Positions 27,736-35,310 of a stretch of DNA of 64,000 nucleotides are shown here, piece after piece (position 1 is the stretch's first letter; every line of letters begins with the position of its first letter). The stretch is taken from NCBI RefSeq assembly GCF_001426565.1, contig NZ_LMFA01000012.1:646531-710530 (forward strand), in the 5' to 3' direction. Origin of the DNA: Rhizobium sp. Root482 (GTDB lineage Bacteria > Pseudomonadota > Alphaproteobacteria > Rhizobiales > Rhizobiaceae). The notes under the pieces are model-generated. The model did not search any database, was not told the origin of the DNA, and was given only the letters and a program-made list of their open reading frames with translations. Both the position numbers and the translations under genes were made by a program.

Positions 27736-27771
27736 AATAAAAAACGGCACCCGAAAACTTCGGATGCCGTT
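27736..27771 (-). terminator. Terminator of csbD-like gene
   Basis: Stem of AACGGCA and CCGAA with TTCGG and TGCCGTT (one unpaired base on each side), 4-nt class loop, followed on the minus strand by a T-rich run, 16 bases after the stop at 27787. Confidence 0.85.
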
Positions 27772-27786
27772 CTGTCTGCGCGTTGG

Positions 27787-27984
27787 TTAATGACGGGAGG
27801 ACCAATCGTCGATCTGGCGCTCGGCCTCATCCTTCTCTACGCCGTAGCGAACCTGGATGCGGCCGGCCAGTTCCTGGCGGCGACCATTGATGACGTCGAG
27901 ATCGTCATCCGTCAGCTTGCCCCATTGGGTCTGCGCCTTGCCGCGATATTCATTCCATTTACCTTCGATCATATCCCAGTTCAT
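27787..27984 (-). CDS. CsbD family stress protein
   Basis: The 65-residue product MNWDMIEGKWNEYRGKAQTQ ... WGKLTDDDLDVINGRRQEL is a typical CsbD-like protein, small and helical, induced by general stress in many bacteria. The ATG at 27984 has an AAGGAGAAAG ribosome site. It lies 38 bases after the gene ending at 28023 and is probably co-transcribed from the EcfG promoter at 28390-28414. Confidence 0.94.
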   Translation of the reverse strand: MNWDMIEGKWNEYRGKAQTQWGKLTDDDLDVINGRRQELAGRIQVRYGVEKDEAERQIDDWSSRH

Positions 27985-28022
27985 GTCTTTCTCCTTGTTG
28001 GGGTGGGCTGGGTTGGAAACCT

Positions 28023-28355
28023 TCAATTGATCATGGCCGGATCGCGGTCAGCCTTTTCGGCAAGCAATACCGGCATGGCCGGCTCATCGAACGTCACGTG
28101 AACATCGAGTTCATCGGATGGCGTGATATCCCAGGTGATCGTCGCATCCTCTATGTAAAGAGCCGGATCGATGGGGGCGCATTTGCCGTAGACTACAGCG
28201 AAGCCACGTCTTGCATCCGCGACGGCTGGCCGCAGCAATTGCTGGCATTCCTCGGCCGTCTCGAAGCCGACTGACGGCGCCGGCAATTCCCGGCAATCGC
28301 CGGTGCCCTGAGCGCACCCGACAAGCATCATGATCGCTGCGATATGTTCCATCAC
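28023..28355 (-). CDS. Conserved hypothetical protein (110 aa)
   Basis: Starts MMEHIAAIMMLVGCAQGTGD and contains FETAEECQQLLRPAVADARR and VVYGKCAPIDPALYIEDATI. The two-cysteine pattern in an exported-looking domain suggests a disulphide, as in short rhizobial proteins of unknown function. The second ATG (28352) may be the real start. It has its own EcfG promoter and is followed by csbD. Confidence 0.72.
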   Translation of the reverse strand: MMEHIAAIMMLVGCAQGTGDCRELPAPSVGFETAEECQQLLRPAVADARRGFAVVYGKCAPIDPALYIEDATITWDITPSDELDVHVTFDEPAMPVLLAEKADRDPAMIN

Positions 28356-28389
28356 CGTGCTCCTTGCACAAGGATCGTCTTGCCAAGAA

Positions 28390-28414
28390 AACGGAGATGG
28401 GCGCAGGAAGTTCC
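28390..28414 (-). promoter_or_regulatory. EcfG-type promoter (GGAAC-N16-CGTT), minus
   Basis: GGAAC at 28414-28410 and CGTT at 28393-28390 on the minus strand, 34 bases before the start at 28355. Confidence 0.88.
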
Positions 28415-28427
28415 GTAAATATCGACG

Positions 28428-28452
28428 GGAACTTATTCCGGTCCACGGCGTT
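28428..28452 (+). promoter_or_regulatory. EcfG-type promoter (GGAAC-N16-CGTT), plus
   Basis: GGAAC at 28428-28432 and CGTT at 28449-28452 on the plus strand, back to back with the minus-strand site and only 13 bases from it. It faces the alpha/beta hydrolase gene. Confidence 0.85.
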
Positions 28453-28622
28453 CAATTACAGCGTCAAGGAATGCCTGACGTGAACTTGGTTCTCCCCAAA
28501 CGGGCCCGCAACATCAGCGGCTCGCGCCAGTCAGCCAAACTCCTTGGGCAAGCAGATGCGGTTTTAAGGATTCCGTCATGTTGCATCCCCCCTCTCCCCA
28601 TTGGCTCTCCCGAGATGACGGC

Positions 28623-29492
28623 ATGAAAACCGTGCTTATCCATGGCATGGTGATGGCGCCCTCCTTCTGGGCAGCCTTTGCGCCGAGCATCGTGCGTGAA
28701 GGAAGTGCTGCCGCCTATCCCCTTCCCGGTCACAGCCCCTGGCGGCTGGACGACCATAGTGGCGATCTCGATGCGCTCGATATCGTCAATGCCTATGCCG
28801 GCGCGATCGAACGCGACTTTGGCGGAGAGCCCGTCACCCTGATCGGCCATTCCACAGGAGGCTTCGTTTCGCTTCTGCTCGCGCGTCACCGGCCGGACCT
28901 CGTCAACACTGTCGTACTCATGGGAGCCTTTGCCTGTGGCCGTTTTGAAGGCCAGGAACGCCTGGCATCGCGCATTTTGCGACTGCCGTTGCTCGGACGC
29001 ATTCTGTTCGTGCGTCTCTTCACCCGCTGGATCGCGACGAGGGAAAGCTTTCGGTGGGGTTCGCTCGACTGCGTCTTCGATAAATCGGCCGAGTGGGAAA
29101 ACGACGAGACCATCGCCGCGATGGAACGGGTACGCGAGCATCTGTTGAATTCCCGGGCCGACGATATCGCCCGGTTCGTCTCGTGGATGTCGCAAACCTC
29201 GCTCATCGACGAACTGGCGCTGATCGAGGTGCCTGTCCTCAATATCATCGGTGCGCGCGATGCGATCGTTCCGCCGGCCCACCAGATCCATCTGTCCGGC
29301 CGTCTGCCGCGGGTGCAGACCGTCATTCTCGACCGGGTCGGCCATTTGCCGATGGCCGAGGCCCGCGACGCGGTGGATCGATTGATCAGCACATTTCTCT
29401 TCTTCGGTCCGCTCGCCGCCGGGCACCCGCCCAGACAGCGGAAGCCTGCGAAAGCAGAAGGATTCCGGCCCGCCGCGTCTCTGCGATTCTAA
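28623..29492 (+). CDS. Alpha/beta hydrolase
   Basis: The 289-residue protein has the family start MKTVLIHGMVMAPSFWAAFA (oxyanion HG), nucleophile elbow LIGHSTGGFVSLLLA, acid-bearing NIIGARDAIVPPAHQ and the histidine in LDRVGHLPMAEARDAV. It is therefore a complete serine hydrolase of the alpha/beta superfamily. The ATG at 28623 is preferred; 28578 is in frame. A long leader (over 150 bases) separates it from its EcfG promoter. Substrate unknown. Confidence 0.85.
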   Translation: MKTVLIHGMVMAPSFWAAFAPSIVREGSAAAYPLPGHSPWRLDDHSGDLDALDIVNAYAGAIERDFGGEPVTLIGHSTGGFVSLLLARHRPDLVNTVVLMGAFACGRFEGQERLASRILRLPLLGRILFVRLFTRWIATRESFRWGSLDCVFDKSAEWENDETIAAMERVREHLLNSRADDIARFVSWMSQTSLIDELALIEVPVLNIIGARDAIVPPAHQIHLSGRLPRVQTVILDRVGHLPMAEARDAVDRLISTFLFFGPLAAGHPPRQRKPAKAEGFRPAASLRF

Positions 29493-29507
29493 ATCGAATC
29501 AGTGGCT

Positions 29508-29532
29508 GGAACAAATTTATGTGACAGGCGTT
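29508..29532 (+). promoter_or_regulatory. EcfG-type promoter (GGAAC-N16-CGTT)
   Basis: GGAAC at 29508-29512 and CGTT at 29529-29532, 51 bases before the DUF3309 start and just after the hydrolase stop. Confidence 0.88.
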
Positions 29533-29583
29533 TTGGTGCAGAACCCCGTGGCTCCAAAGGCCTGAACCTGAAGAGGAAATACC

Positions 29584-29739
29584 ATGCTCGGCACAATTCT
29601 CCTGATCATCCTGGTGCTCTTGCTGATCGGTGCGCTTCCCAGTTGGGGCCACAGCCGAAATTGGGGCTATGGACCGTCGGGCGGTCTTGGGCTGGTCATC
29701 GTCATCATTCTCATTCTCGTGCTGATGGGTCGTATCTGA
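29584..29739 (+). CDS. DUF3309 small membrane protein (51 aa)
   Basis: MLGTILLIILVLLLIGALPS, a WGHSRNWGYGPSGGLG turn and a second helix VIVIILILVLMGRI are diagnostic of DUF3309. It spans the membrane twice. GAAGAGGAAA serves as ribosome site. Members are widespread small stress-associated proteins. The lipoprotein gene 53 bases downstream is probably in the same transcript. Confidence 0.93.
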   Translation: MLGTILLIILVLLLIGALPSWGHSRNWGYGPSGGLGLVIVIILILVLMGRI

Positions 29740-29792
29740 CAGGCGGCCTTTTCAATCCCAACCCCAAGCAATTTTTCACAAAGGAACCCATC

Positions 29793-30041
29793 ATGAAAAA
29801 GATTCTTCTCGTTGCCGCCCTCATCCTTCCCCTGGCCGCCTGCACGCAGACTGAAAAGGGCGCCGGCATCGGCGCGGCCTCAGGTGCCATCATCGGTGGC
29901 GTGGCCACCGGCAATGTTCGCGGCGCAGCCGTTGGTGCCGCGGTCGGTGGTGTCGCCGGCGCACTCATCGGCAATGCCAGCGAGCCGGGCCGCTGCATCT
30001 ACCGCGACCGCTATGGTCGTCGCTACACCGCAGCTTGCTGA
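29793..30041 (+). CDS. Glycine-zipper lipoprotein
   Basis: The 82-residue precursor has a lipoprotein signal MKKILLVAALILPLAAC (lipobox LAAC, residue 17), then a glycine-zipper stretch (GAGIGAASGAIIGGVATG ... GGVAGALIGNAS) and a C-terminal CIYRDRYGRRYTAAC with two cysteines. Such proteins sit in the outer membrane and resemble OsmB/SlyB types. AAGGA precedes the start and a strong terminator follows. Confidence 0.9.
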   Translation: MKKILLVAALILPLAACTQTEKGAGIGAASGAIIGGVATGNVRGAAVGAAVGGVAGALIGNASEPGRCIYRDRYGRRYTAAC

Positions 30042-30069
30042 TCCGCCAGGCCAGCATATCCAGAAACGG

Positions 30070-30095
30070 AAAAACGGGCCTCGGCCCGTTTTTTC
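30070..30095 (+). terminator. Terminator of the lipoprotein gene
   Basis: AAAACGGGC-CTCG-GCCCGTTTT followed by T residues, between the convergent lipoprotein and nepR genes. Confidence 0.92.
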
Positions 30096-30120
30096 TTGTC
30101 TGGATCAAATCTGGAAAGTC

Positions 30121-30321
30121 TCAGCCCGGCGGCTTGCGCGACGATTGCTCGACCTGATCGAGCTTTTCGAGGAGATCAAGGAAAGTGTCGGGAATGGCTT
30201 CCTGCTCGACGGACGTATAGAGAGCCTTCAGCTTGGAGGCGATCTGATTATTAGGGTCCGCCAGGCCCCTTGGCCTGCCCCCCATACCGGTACGGCGCTG
30301 ATTTTCCGGGACGTCACTCAT
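30121..30321 (-). CDS. nepR: NepR anti-sigma factor of the general stress response
   Basis: The 66-residue product MSDVPENQRRTGMGGRPRGL ... NQIASKLKALYTSVEQEAIP ... DLLEKLDQVE contains the complete NepR core. NepR binds and inhibits the ECF sigma factor EcfG; phosphorylated PhyR takes NepR away. The ATG at 30321 is used because upstream frame has no similarity; the AGGAG site is rather far. It is divergent from phyR, the common arrangement. The ecfG gene usually found nearby is not in this window. Confidence 0.92.
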   Translation of the reverse strand: MSDVPENQRRTGMGGRPRGLADPNNQIASKLKALYTSVEQEAIPDTFLDLLEKLDQVEQSSRKPPG

Positions 30322-30566
30322 TAACAGCTTCACTCCTGACCCGCGCCCCCGGCGACCTTCCGTCGGCACGTTCACGCGTCCTCTTTGATACAGACAAAAT
30401 CTTGCTATATTACCAATTTTCGGGGAATTGCATTCCACCCTAATAAATTTCCGCCAGCCGCAAAACTTTCCATAAACCATAAAACATGTTCAAACCAATG
30501 CCATGATCCGACTCACACTAACGTCGGCACCGGTAATTGCAGGCATCATACTGAAGGACGTCATAA
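30322..30566. promoter_or_regulatory. nepR-phyR divergent intergenic region
   Basis: About 245 AT-rich bases. Divergent promoters must lie here, but I found no GGAAC-N16-CGTT in either direction, unlike neighbouring genes. Only a partial GGAAT element is present on both strands near 30430. Confidence 0.45.
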
Positions 30567-31364
30567 ATGTCACTTTCCATGCGGATCGCTGCCCATCTTC
30601 CTTACCTGCGGCGCTTCTCCCGAGCCGTGACCGGAACCCAGGCATCGGGCGACGCCTATGTGGCAGCCGTATTGGAAGCTTTGATCGCCGATATCACGCT
30701 TTTCCCCCAGTCAAGCAACGACCGGGTCAATCTGTTCAAGCTGTTCTGCTCGGTCTATCCGACGATCACCATCAACCTGCCTGAAACGGTTTCGCCGTTC
30801 GGCTGGGAAAAGCGGGCGGCGGCAAACCTGTCGATGATCCCGCCGGATGCGCGCAAGGCCTTTCTTCTGGTATCGGTCGAAGGTTTCACGCAGGGTGAAG
30901 CCGCCGAAATCCTCGGCATCACGGATATCGAGGCGGCCCAGCTCCTGCGCGAGGCCTCGGAAGATATCTCCCGGCAGGTCGCTACCGAAATCCTCATCAT
31001 CGAGGATGAACCGCTGATTGCCATGGATATAGAAGACATGGTGACCAGCCTCGGCCACAAGGTTTCGGGCGTCGCGAGAACGCATGGCGAAGCGATCGCG
31101 CTGTTTTCGAAGACCGCGCCGAAAATGATCCTCGCCGATATTCAGCTCGCCGACGGCAGTTCGGGTATCGACGCGGTCAACGAAATCCTCAACAGCGCCA
31201 CGCTCCCGGTCATTTTCATCACCGCTTTCCCGGAGCGGCTGCTGACCGGCACCAAGCCGGAGCCCGCCTTCCTGGTGACAAAGCCTTTCAATCCGGACAT
31301 GGTGAAGGCACTGATCAGCCAGGCCCTCTTCTTCGACGAAAACACCAGAATCGGGAAGGCCTGA
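30567..31364 (+). CDS. phyR: PhyR general stress response regulator
   Basis: The 265-residue protein has an N-terminal sigma-factor-like domain (MSLSMRIAAHLPYLRRFSRA to about residue 130, with the LGITDIEAAQLLREA sigma-4 helix) and a C-terminal receiver domain (EILIIEDEPLIAMDIEDMV; phospho-acceptor D191 in ILADIQLADGSSG; lysine in VTKPFNPDM). On phosphorylation it binds NepR by mimicking EcfG, releasing the sigma factor. GAAGGA precedes the ATG. Its last 220 bases overlap an antisense extension of the AI-2E-type gene. Confidence 0.97.
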   Translation: MSLSMRIAAHLPYLRRFSRAVTGTQASGDAYVAAVLEALIADITLFPQSSNDRVNLFKLFCSVYPTITINLPETVSPFGWEKRAAANLSMIPPDARKAFLLVSVEGFTQGEAAEILGITDIEAAQLLREASEDISRQVATEILIIEDEPLIAMDIEDMVTSLGHKVSGVARTHGEAIALFSKTAPKMILADIQLADGSSGIDAVNEILNSATLPVIFITAFPERLLTGTKPEPAFLVTKPFNPDMVKALISQALFFDENTRIGKA

Positions 31365-32569
31365 GCACATCCTGCGCTGCATCGATCGGCCGTGCTGCAG
31401 GGTTTATCCCGGCAGTTGGCGTTCCGGCGGCTGGGTGCGGACTCGTTGAAGATGGTCATCGCGATCAATGACAGGGGCAGCGCTAGCATGGCGCCGACGG
31501 CGCCCCACATCCAGGTCCAGAAAATGATCGCGATAAAAATCAGGAACGGATTGATCTCTAGCCGGTGACCGAGGATCGCCGGCGCCACCAGGTTTTCCAT
31601 CACCAGGTGGAGCAGGAAGAACGCCGCCGCCGGCGCAATCGCCAGAAGCAGCGCGTCATGCGTCATCATTCCCGCGCAGAAAAGCGCGATCGTCATGGCG
31701 GTAACGCCGAGATAGGGGATAAAGCTCGAGACAAAAGCAAACAGCCCCCAGATGGGAGCCATGGCCAGTCCGCCGACGAAGGCGATGGCCACGGTAATGG
31801 TGCCGAGCACAAGATAGATCGCACTGGCCGTCGAGAAATAGAAGCCGACGGCATTCTCCGTCGCGTTCATGATGCGGATCGCGGCAAGGCGCCGCTCCCG
31901 TGTTCCGAAGGCCAGGATGATCGTCCGGCGCAGATGGGCGCGGCCGATAAGGAAAAGCCCAAGAGCCGCCAGGAAGATCAGCAACTGGATAAGGGCCGGC
32001 GTGACGCCGGCGGCGACCAGCCCGAGCATGGCACCAGCATTGCGGATGGCAACCTCGGCCATGGCCTTCTCATCCGTGCCGTCGATGGCGAGTTTCGCCC
32101 ATTCGAAGCGCTGGAGATAGGGCAATATCCGTTCGATGGCCCGTTCCACGATATCGGGGATTTGGCCCGCCAGCGCGGTCATGGGCTCGACGAGAGCATT
32201 GATTAGAAGGAACAGTCCAAGGACGAAGATCACGGCCAACAACAGTCCGCCGAGCGCCGGCGGCAGGCCGAACGTCGCCAGCCTGTCGGCGGCCAGCCCA
32301 AGAACCATGCCGACGACGATCGCAAGGGTCACCGGCATCAGGATCGATCCCATCATGTAAATGACGGCGGAGGCAGCAACGACGAATGTCCCGACGATGC
32401 TCCAGGCGACAACGAGGTCAAGCCCGGTCTTGGGCTCGCTCCTGGTATCCGGTGAGGAAGAGGATCGAGGTCCGTTCTCGTAGCCGGCCCCGGGATCGTC
32501 GAACGCCGCCTCCATCTCCGGCTGCTTTTTCTGCTTGAAGAAGCGTCTTCCCCGCAAAGCAGCACTCAT
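31142..32569 (-). CDS. AI-2E family transporter with probable C-terminal frameshift
   Basis: The first 380 or so residues form an AI-2E/PerM-type membrane protein (PRSSSSP linker, then helices such as VVAASAVIYMMGSILMPV and LLHLVMENLVAPAILGHRLE, followed by FWTWMWGAVGAMLALPLSLI). After TIFNES the sequence becomes soluble and cysteine-rich and runs antisense into phyR for 220 bases. Shifting the frame by one base near 31443 gives VRTQPPERQLPG and a stop at 31404, a normal short tail for the family. The simplest reading is a one-base deletion (or sequencing error) and a real gene of about 31404-32569. Members transport small molecules or act in envelope stress. Confidence 0.82.
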   Translation of the reverse strand: MSAALRGRRFFKQKKQPEMEAAFDDPGAGYENGPRSSSSPDTRSEPKTGLDLVVAWSIVGTFVVAASAVIYMMGSILMPVTLAIVVGMVLGLAADRLATFGLPPALGGLLLAVIFVLGLFLLINALVEPMTALAGQIPDIVERAIERILPYLQRFEWAKLAIDGTDEKAMAEVAIRNAGAMLGLVAAGVTPALIQLLIFLAALGLFLIGRAHLRRTIILAFGTRERRLAAIRIMNATENAVGFYFSTASAIYLVLGTITVAIAFVGGLAMAPIWGLFAFVSSFIPYLGVTAMTIALFCAGMMTHDALLLAIAPAAAFFLLHLVMENLVAPAILGHRLEINPFLIFIAIIFWTWMWGAVGAMLALPLSLIAMTIFNESAPSRRNANCRDKPCSTADRCSAGCAQAFPILVFSSKKRAWLISAFTMSGLKGFVTRKAGSGLVPVSSRSGKAVMKMTGSVALLRISLTASIPELPSAS

Positions 32570-32701
32570 CTGTCAACTTTCCTCGGCGCCTGGCCGGCCT
32601 ATAGCCAGCGAAAGACGCCACTGCGGTTGATATCCGATGTTGCGCGGCTTTCGGAACGTTACGCGAAAAGCTGCGAGGGCGACAAGCCGACGGTGTTGCC
32701 G

Positions 32702-32872
32702 TCAATATCGTTCCGGCGGGAAAACATGCAGCGTGAGGGAAAACAGGCCGAGGCCGAGAATGACGACGATCAGCGTATTGGCGACATCTTCCGAAGTTGC
32801 CGGCAAGATGCCGAGCCCGAGAACCGCGCCGATGAGCAGGAAAAGGCATAGCCTTGGCAACCAGTAGAGCAT
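32702..32872 (-). CDS. Small two-helix membrane protein (56 aa)
   Basis: MLYWLPRLCLFLLIGAVLGL, a hydrophilic LPATSEDVAN turn and a second helix ending HVFPPERY. It resembles DUF1328-type small proteins in layout but is a distinct sequence. GAAGGG precedes the ATG. A consensus EcfG promoter lies at 32921-32945, so it belongs to the stress set. Confidence 0.8.
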   Translation of the reverse strand: MLYWLPRLCLFLLIGAVLGLGILPATSEDVANTLIVVILGLGLFSLTLHVFPPERY

Positions 32873-32920
32873 GGCACAACCCTTCATTTTTTGGAAACAC
32901 CCCAAAGGGACTTGCCTGTT

Positions 32921-32945
32921 AACGCGCGGCTGGCCGGATTGTTCC
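32921..32945 (-). promoter_or_regulatory. EcfG-type promoter (GGAAC-N16-CGTT)
   Basis: GGAAC at 32945-32941 and CGTT at 32924-32921 on the minus strand, 48 bases before the start at 32872. Confidence 0.88.
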
Positions 32946-33053
32946 ATTGCAAGGGGAATGCTTGTCGCGTTCCTGGCAGGCTCCGACGATGTCGTCAGCG
33001 ACGCGTATGCCGGAAATACGCTCGTCCTTTTGCGGTGATAGCGGCATGGCATG

Positions 33054-33084
33054 AAAAAGCCGGCGCCCTTTGCAAGGCGCCGGC
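33054..33084 (-). terminator. Terminator of ridA
   Basis: Stem GCCGGCGCC (33059-33067) with GGCGCCGGC (33076-33084), followed on the minus strand by TTTTTC, about 50 bases after the stop at 33132. Confidence 0.92.
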
Positions 33085-33131
33085 CGGATCACTCGAAACC
33101 GGTGTGTGCCGGTTCGAAAACTTCGCCTATC

Positions 33132-33476
33132 TCAAAGGGCGGCGACGACGATGACTTCGACGAGATGTTCGGGAGTGGCCAGCTTGGCTTCACCGGTCGC
33201 GCGCGCCGGCGCATTGCCCGGCGAAACCCAGGCATCCCAGACGCCGTTCATCTTCGGGAAATCGGCCATGTCGGCAAGCCAGATGGTTGCGGACAGGATG
33301 CGGGACTTGTCGATGCCGGCAACGGCCAGCAGCCGATCGACCGAGGCAAGCGCCTGCTTGGTCTGGGTCGCCACATCGTCGCCGGCATTGCCGACCTGGC
33401 CGGCGAGATAGACGGTGTTGTTGTGCACGACGACCTGGCTCATGCGCGGGCCGGTTTCAAAGCGTTTAATGTCCAT
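33132..33476 (-). CDS. RidA family protein
   Basis: The 114-residue protein has the RidA/YjgF layout: NNTVYLAGQVGN, ILSATIWLADMADFPKMN and the substrate-binding arginine in APARATGEAKLATPEHLVEV. RidA enzymes hydrolyse reactive enamine/imine intermediates from pyridoxal-dependent reactions. It follows dppF by about 155 bases on the same strand. Subgroup not determined, so no symbol. Confidence 0.93.
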   Translation of the reverse strand: MDIKRFETGPRMSQVVVHNNTVYLAGQVGNAGDDVATQTKQALASVDRLLAVAGIDKSRILSATIWLADMADFPKMNGVWDAWVSPGNAPARATGEAKLATPEHLVEVIVVAAL

Positions 33477-33631
33477 TTTTCTATCCTCGTGAATGCGGCA
33501 GGCCGCGTGAATGATGATGATCCGGGCGCTTTACCGCAGATATCCCACAAGTGGAACCTCTATCGCCGGAAACGGAGACATACGGGGTGCAGGCGCCGAA
33601 TATGCGCGCAAGCCACCTCGCCGACCGATGA

Positions 33632-34459
33632 TCAGGCCGCGTTCTTGCGCGCCAGCCGCGCCTTGATGCTCTCCACATCGGCGCGGGGCGTCGCTGCGAA
33701 AAGCGTCTGCGTATAGCTGTGCTTGGGGTCGCCGAACACCTCTTCGCGGCTGCCATACTCCACCGCCTCGCCATAATACATGACCATGACATCGTCGGCG
33801 ATATAGCGCACCACGGAGAGGTCGTGGCTGATGAAAACATAGGTCAGCTGGAACTCGTCCTGCAGGTCCGAGAGCAGGTTCAGCACCTGCGCCTGCACGG
33901 ACAGGTCGAGCGCAGAGACAGGCTCGTCGAGAACCAGCAACCGGGGGTTCAGCATCAGAGCTCGGGCAATGGCGACGCGCTGGCGCTGGCCGCCGGAAAA
34001 CATATGCGGATAGCGGCCGTAATGCTTTTCCTCGAGGCCGACCTTCTTCAGCATGGCCATGGCCTTGTCGCGTCGGTCGTCCGCCTTCATGCGGGTATTG
34101 ATAATCAGCGGCTCGGTCAGGATTTCGCCGATCTTCCTGCGAGGATTCAACGTTCCATACGGGTTCTGGAAAACGATCTGCACCTTCTGGCGCATCTCCG
34201 GCGTCAACCGCTCCTTGGCGATATCCACCTTGACCCCATCGATGAGCAGGTCGCCGGCGGTCGCCGGATCGATCATCGTGACAATACGGGCAAGGGTCGA
34301 TTTTCCGCAGCCGCTTTCGCCGACGATCGCCAGCGTCTTGCCCTGATCGACCGAGAAGCTCACACCCTTGACAGCGTGGACCGTCCGGCTTTTTTTGAAC
34401 AGTGAGCCGGGGATATGATAATCGCGGACAAGATTTCTGGCTTCGAGAACATGGGTCAT
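33632..34459 (-). CDS. dppF: Dipeptide ABC transporter ATPase DppF
   Basis: The 275-residue ATPase has Walker A AIVGESGCGKSTLARIVTMI, the Q-loop VQIVFQNPYGTLNPRRKIGE, signature MFSGGQRQRVAIARALML and Walker B RLLVLDEPVSALD. The extended QNPYGTLNP and LFKKSRTVHAVKGV regions are typical of the F-type subunit of peptide importers. It overlaps dppD by 4 bases at the start and is the last gene of the operon. Confidence 0.93.
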   Translation of the reverse strand: MTHVLEARNLVRDYHIPGSLFKKSRTVHAVKGVSFSVDQGKTLAIVGESGCGKSTLARIVTMIDPATAGDLLIDGVKVDIAKERLTPEMRQKVQIVFQNPYGTLNPRRKIGEILTEPLIINTRMKADDRRDKAMAMLKKVGLEEKHYGRYPHMFSGGQRQRVAIARALMLNPRLLVLDEPVSALDLSVQAQVLNLLSDLQDEFQLTYVFISHDLSVVRYIADDVMVMYYGEAVEYGSREEVFGDPKHSYTQTLFAATPRADVESIKARLARKNAA

Positions 34460-35310
34460 CGAACAGCTCCTGCAAAGATCTGGTCGTCGCTGAGGAATTC
34501 GGCGATCGTCGGCAGACGGTCACCGGTGGCATTGTCCGGCAAGGCGGAGAGAAGCGCCTGCGTATAGGTGCTTTTCGGCGCCTGGAACAGCGACAGCACG
34601 TCGGCCTCCTCGATCTTGCGGCCCTTGTACTGGACGATCACCCGATCCGCGGTTTCCGCCACCACGCCCATATTATGGGTGATGATGATCAGCCCCATCC
34701 CCTGCTCGGCCTGCAGCCGCATCAGGAGATCAAGAATCTGCTTCTGGATCGTCACGTCGAGGGCGGTGGTGGGCTCGTCAGCGATCAGCAGTTTCGGATT
34801 GCACGAAAGCGCAATTGCGATCATGACGCGCTGGCACTGGCCACCGGACATCTGGTGGGGGAAATGGTCCAGCCGTTCGGCCGGATTGGGGATGCCGACC
34901 AGCTCGAAAAGCTCGATGGCGCGCGCCCTGCGGGCCGCCCTACCGAGACCGAGATGGACACGCAGGACCTCCTCGATCTGGAAGCCGACGGTGAAACAGG
35001 GGTTGAGGCTGGCGACCGGCTCCTGGAAGATCATGGCAATATCCTTGCCGACGATCGTGCGGCGGTCGGATGGCGACATGCCGAGCAGATCGGTGCCGTT
35101 GAAGGTCAGCTTGTCGGCCGTCACCTTGGCGGTCCAGGGCAGGAGGCCCATCGCCGCCAGCATGGAAACGGATTTGCCCGAGCCGCTTTCGCCGACGATC
35201 GCCAGCACTTCGCCGGCATCCACTTTCAGGGAAACGCCGTCGACGGCACGGAAGGGACCGGCGGCCGTCTGGAATTCGACGACCAGGTTTTCGACTTCGA
35301 GAAGGGACAT
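34456..35310 (-). CDS. dppD: Dipeptide ABC transporter ATPase DppD
   Basis: From the ATG at 35310 (284 residues): Walker A AIVGESGSGKSVSMLAAMGL, IAMIFQEPVASLNPCFTVGF, signature QMSGGQCQRVMIAIALSCNP and Walker B KLLIADEPTTALD. The signature has a cysteine (SGGQCQR) where most have arginine or glutamine. The C-terminus lacks the iron-sulphur-type cysteines of E. coli DppD. The start overlaps the dppC stop (TGATG). Confidence 0.93.
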   Translation of the reverse strand: MSLLEVENLVVEFQTAAGPFRAVDGVSLKVDAGEVLAIVGESGSGKSVSMLAAMGLLPWTAKVTADKLTFNGTDLLGMSPSDRRTIVGKDIAMIFQEPVASLNPCFTVGFQIEEVLRVHLGLGRAARRARAIELFELVGIPNPAERLDHFPHQMSGGQCQRVMIAIALSCNPKLLIADEPTTALDVTIQKQILDLLMRLQAEQGMGLIIITHNMGVVAETADRVIVQYKGRKIEEADVLSLFQAPKSTYTQALLSALPDNATGDRLPTIAEFLSDDQIFAGAVR

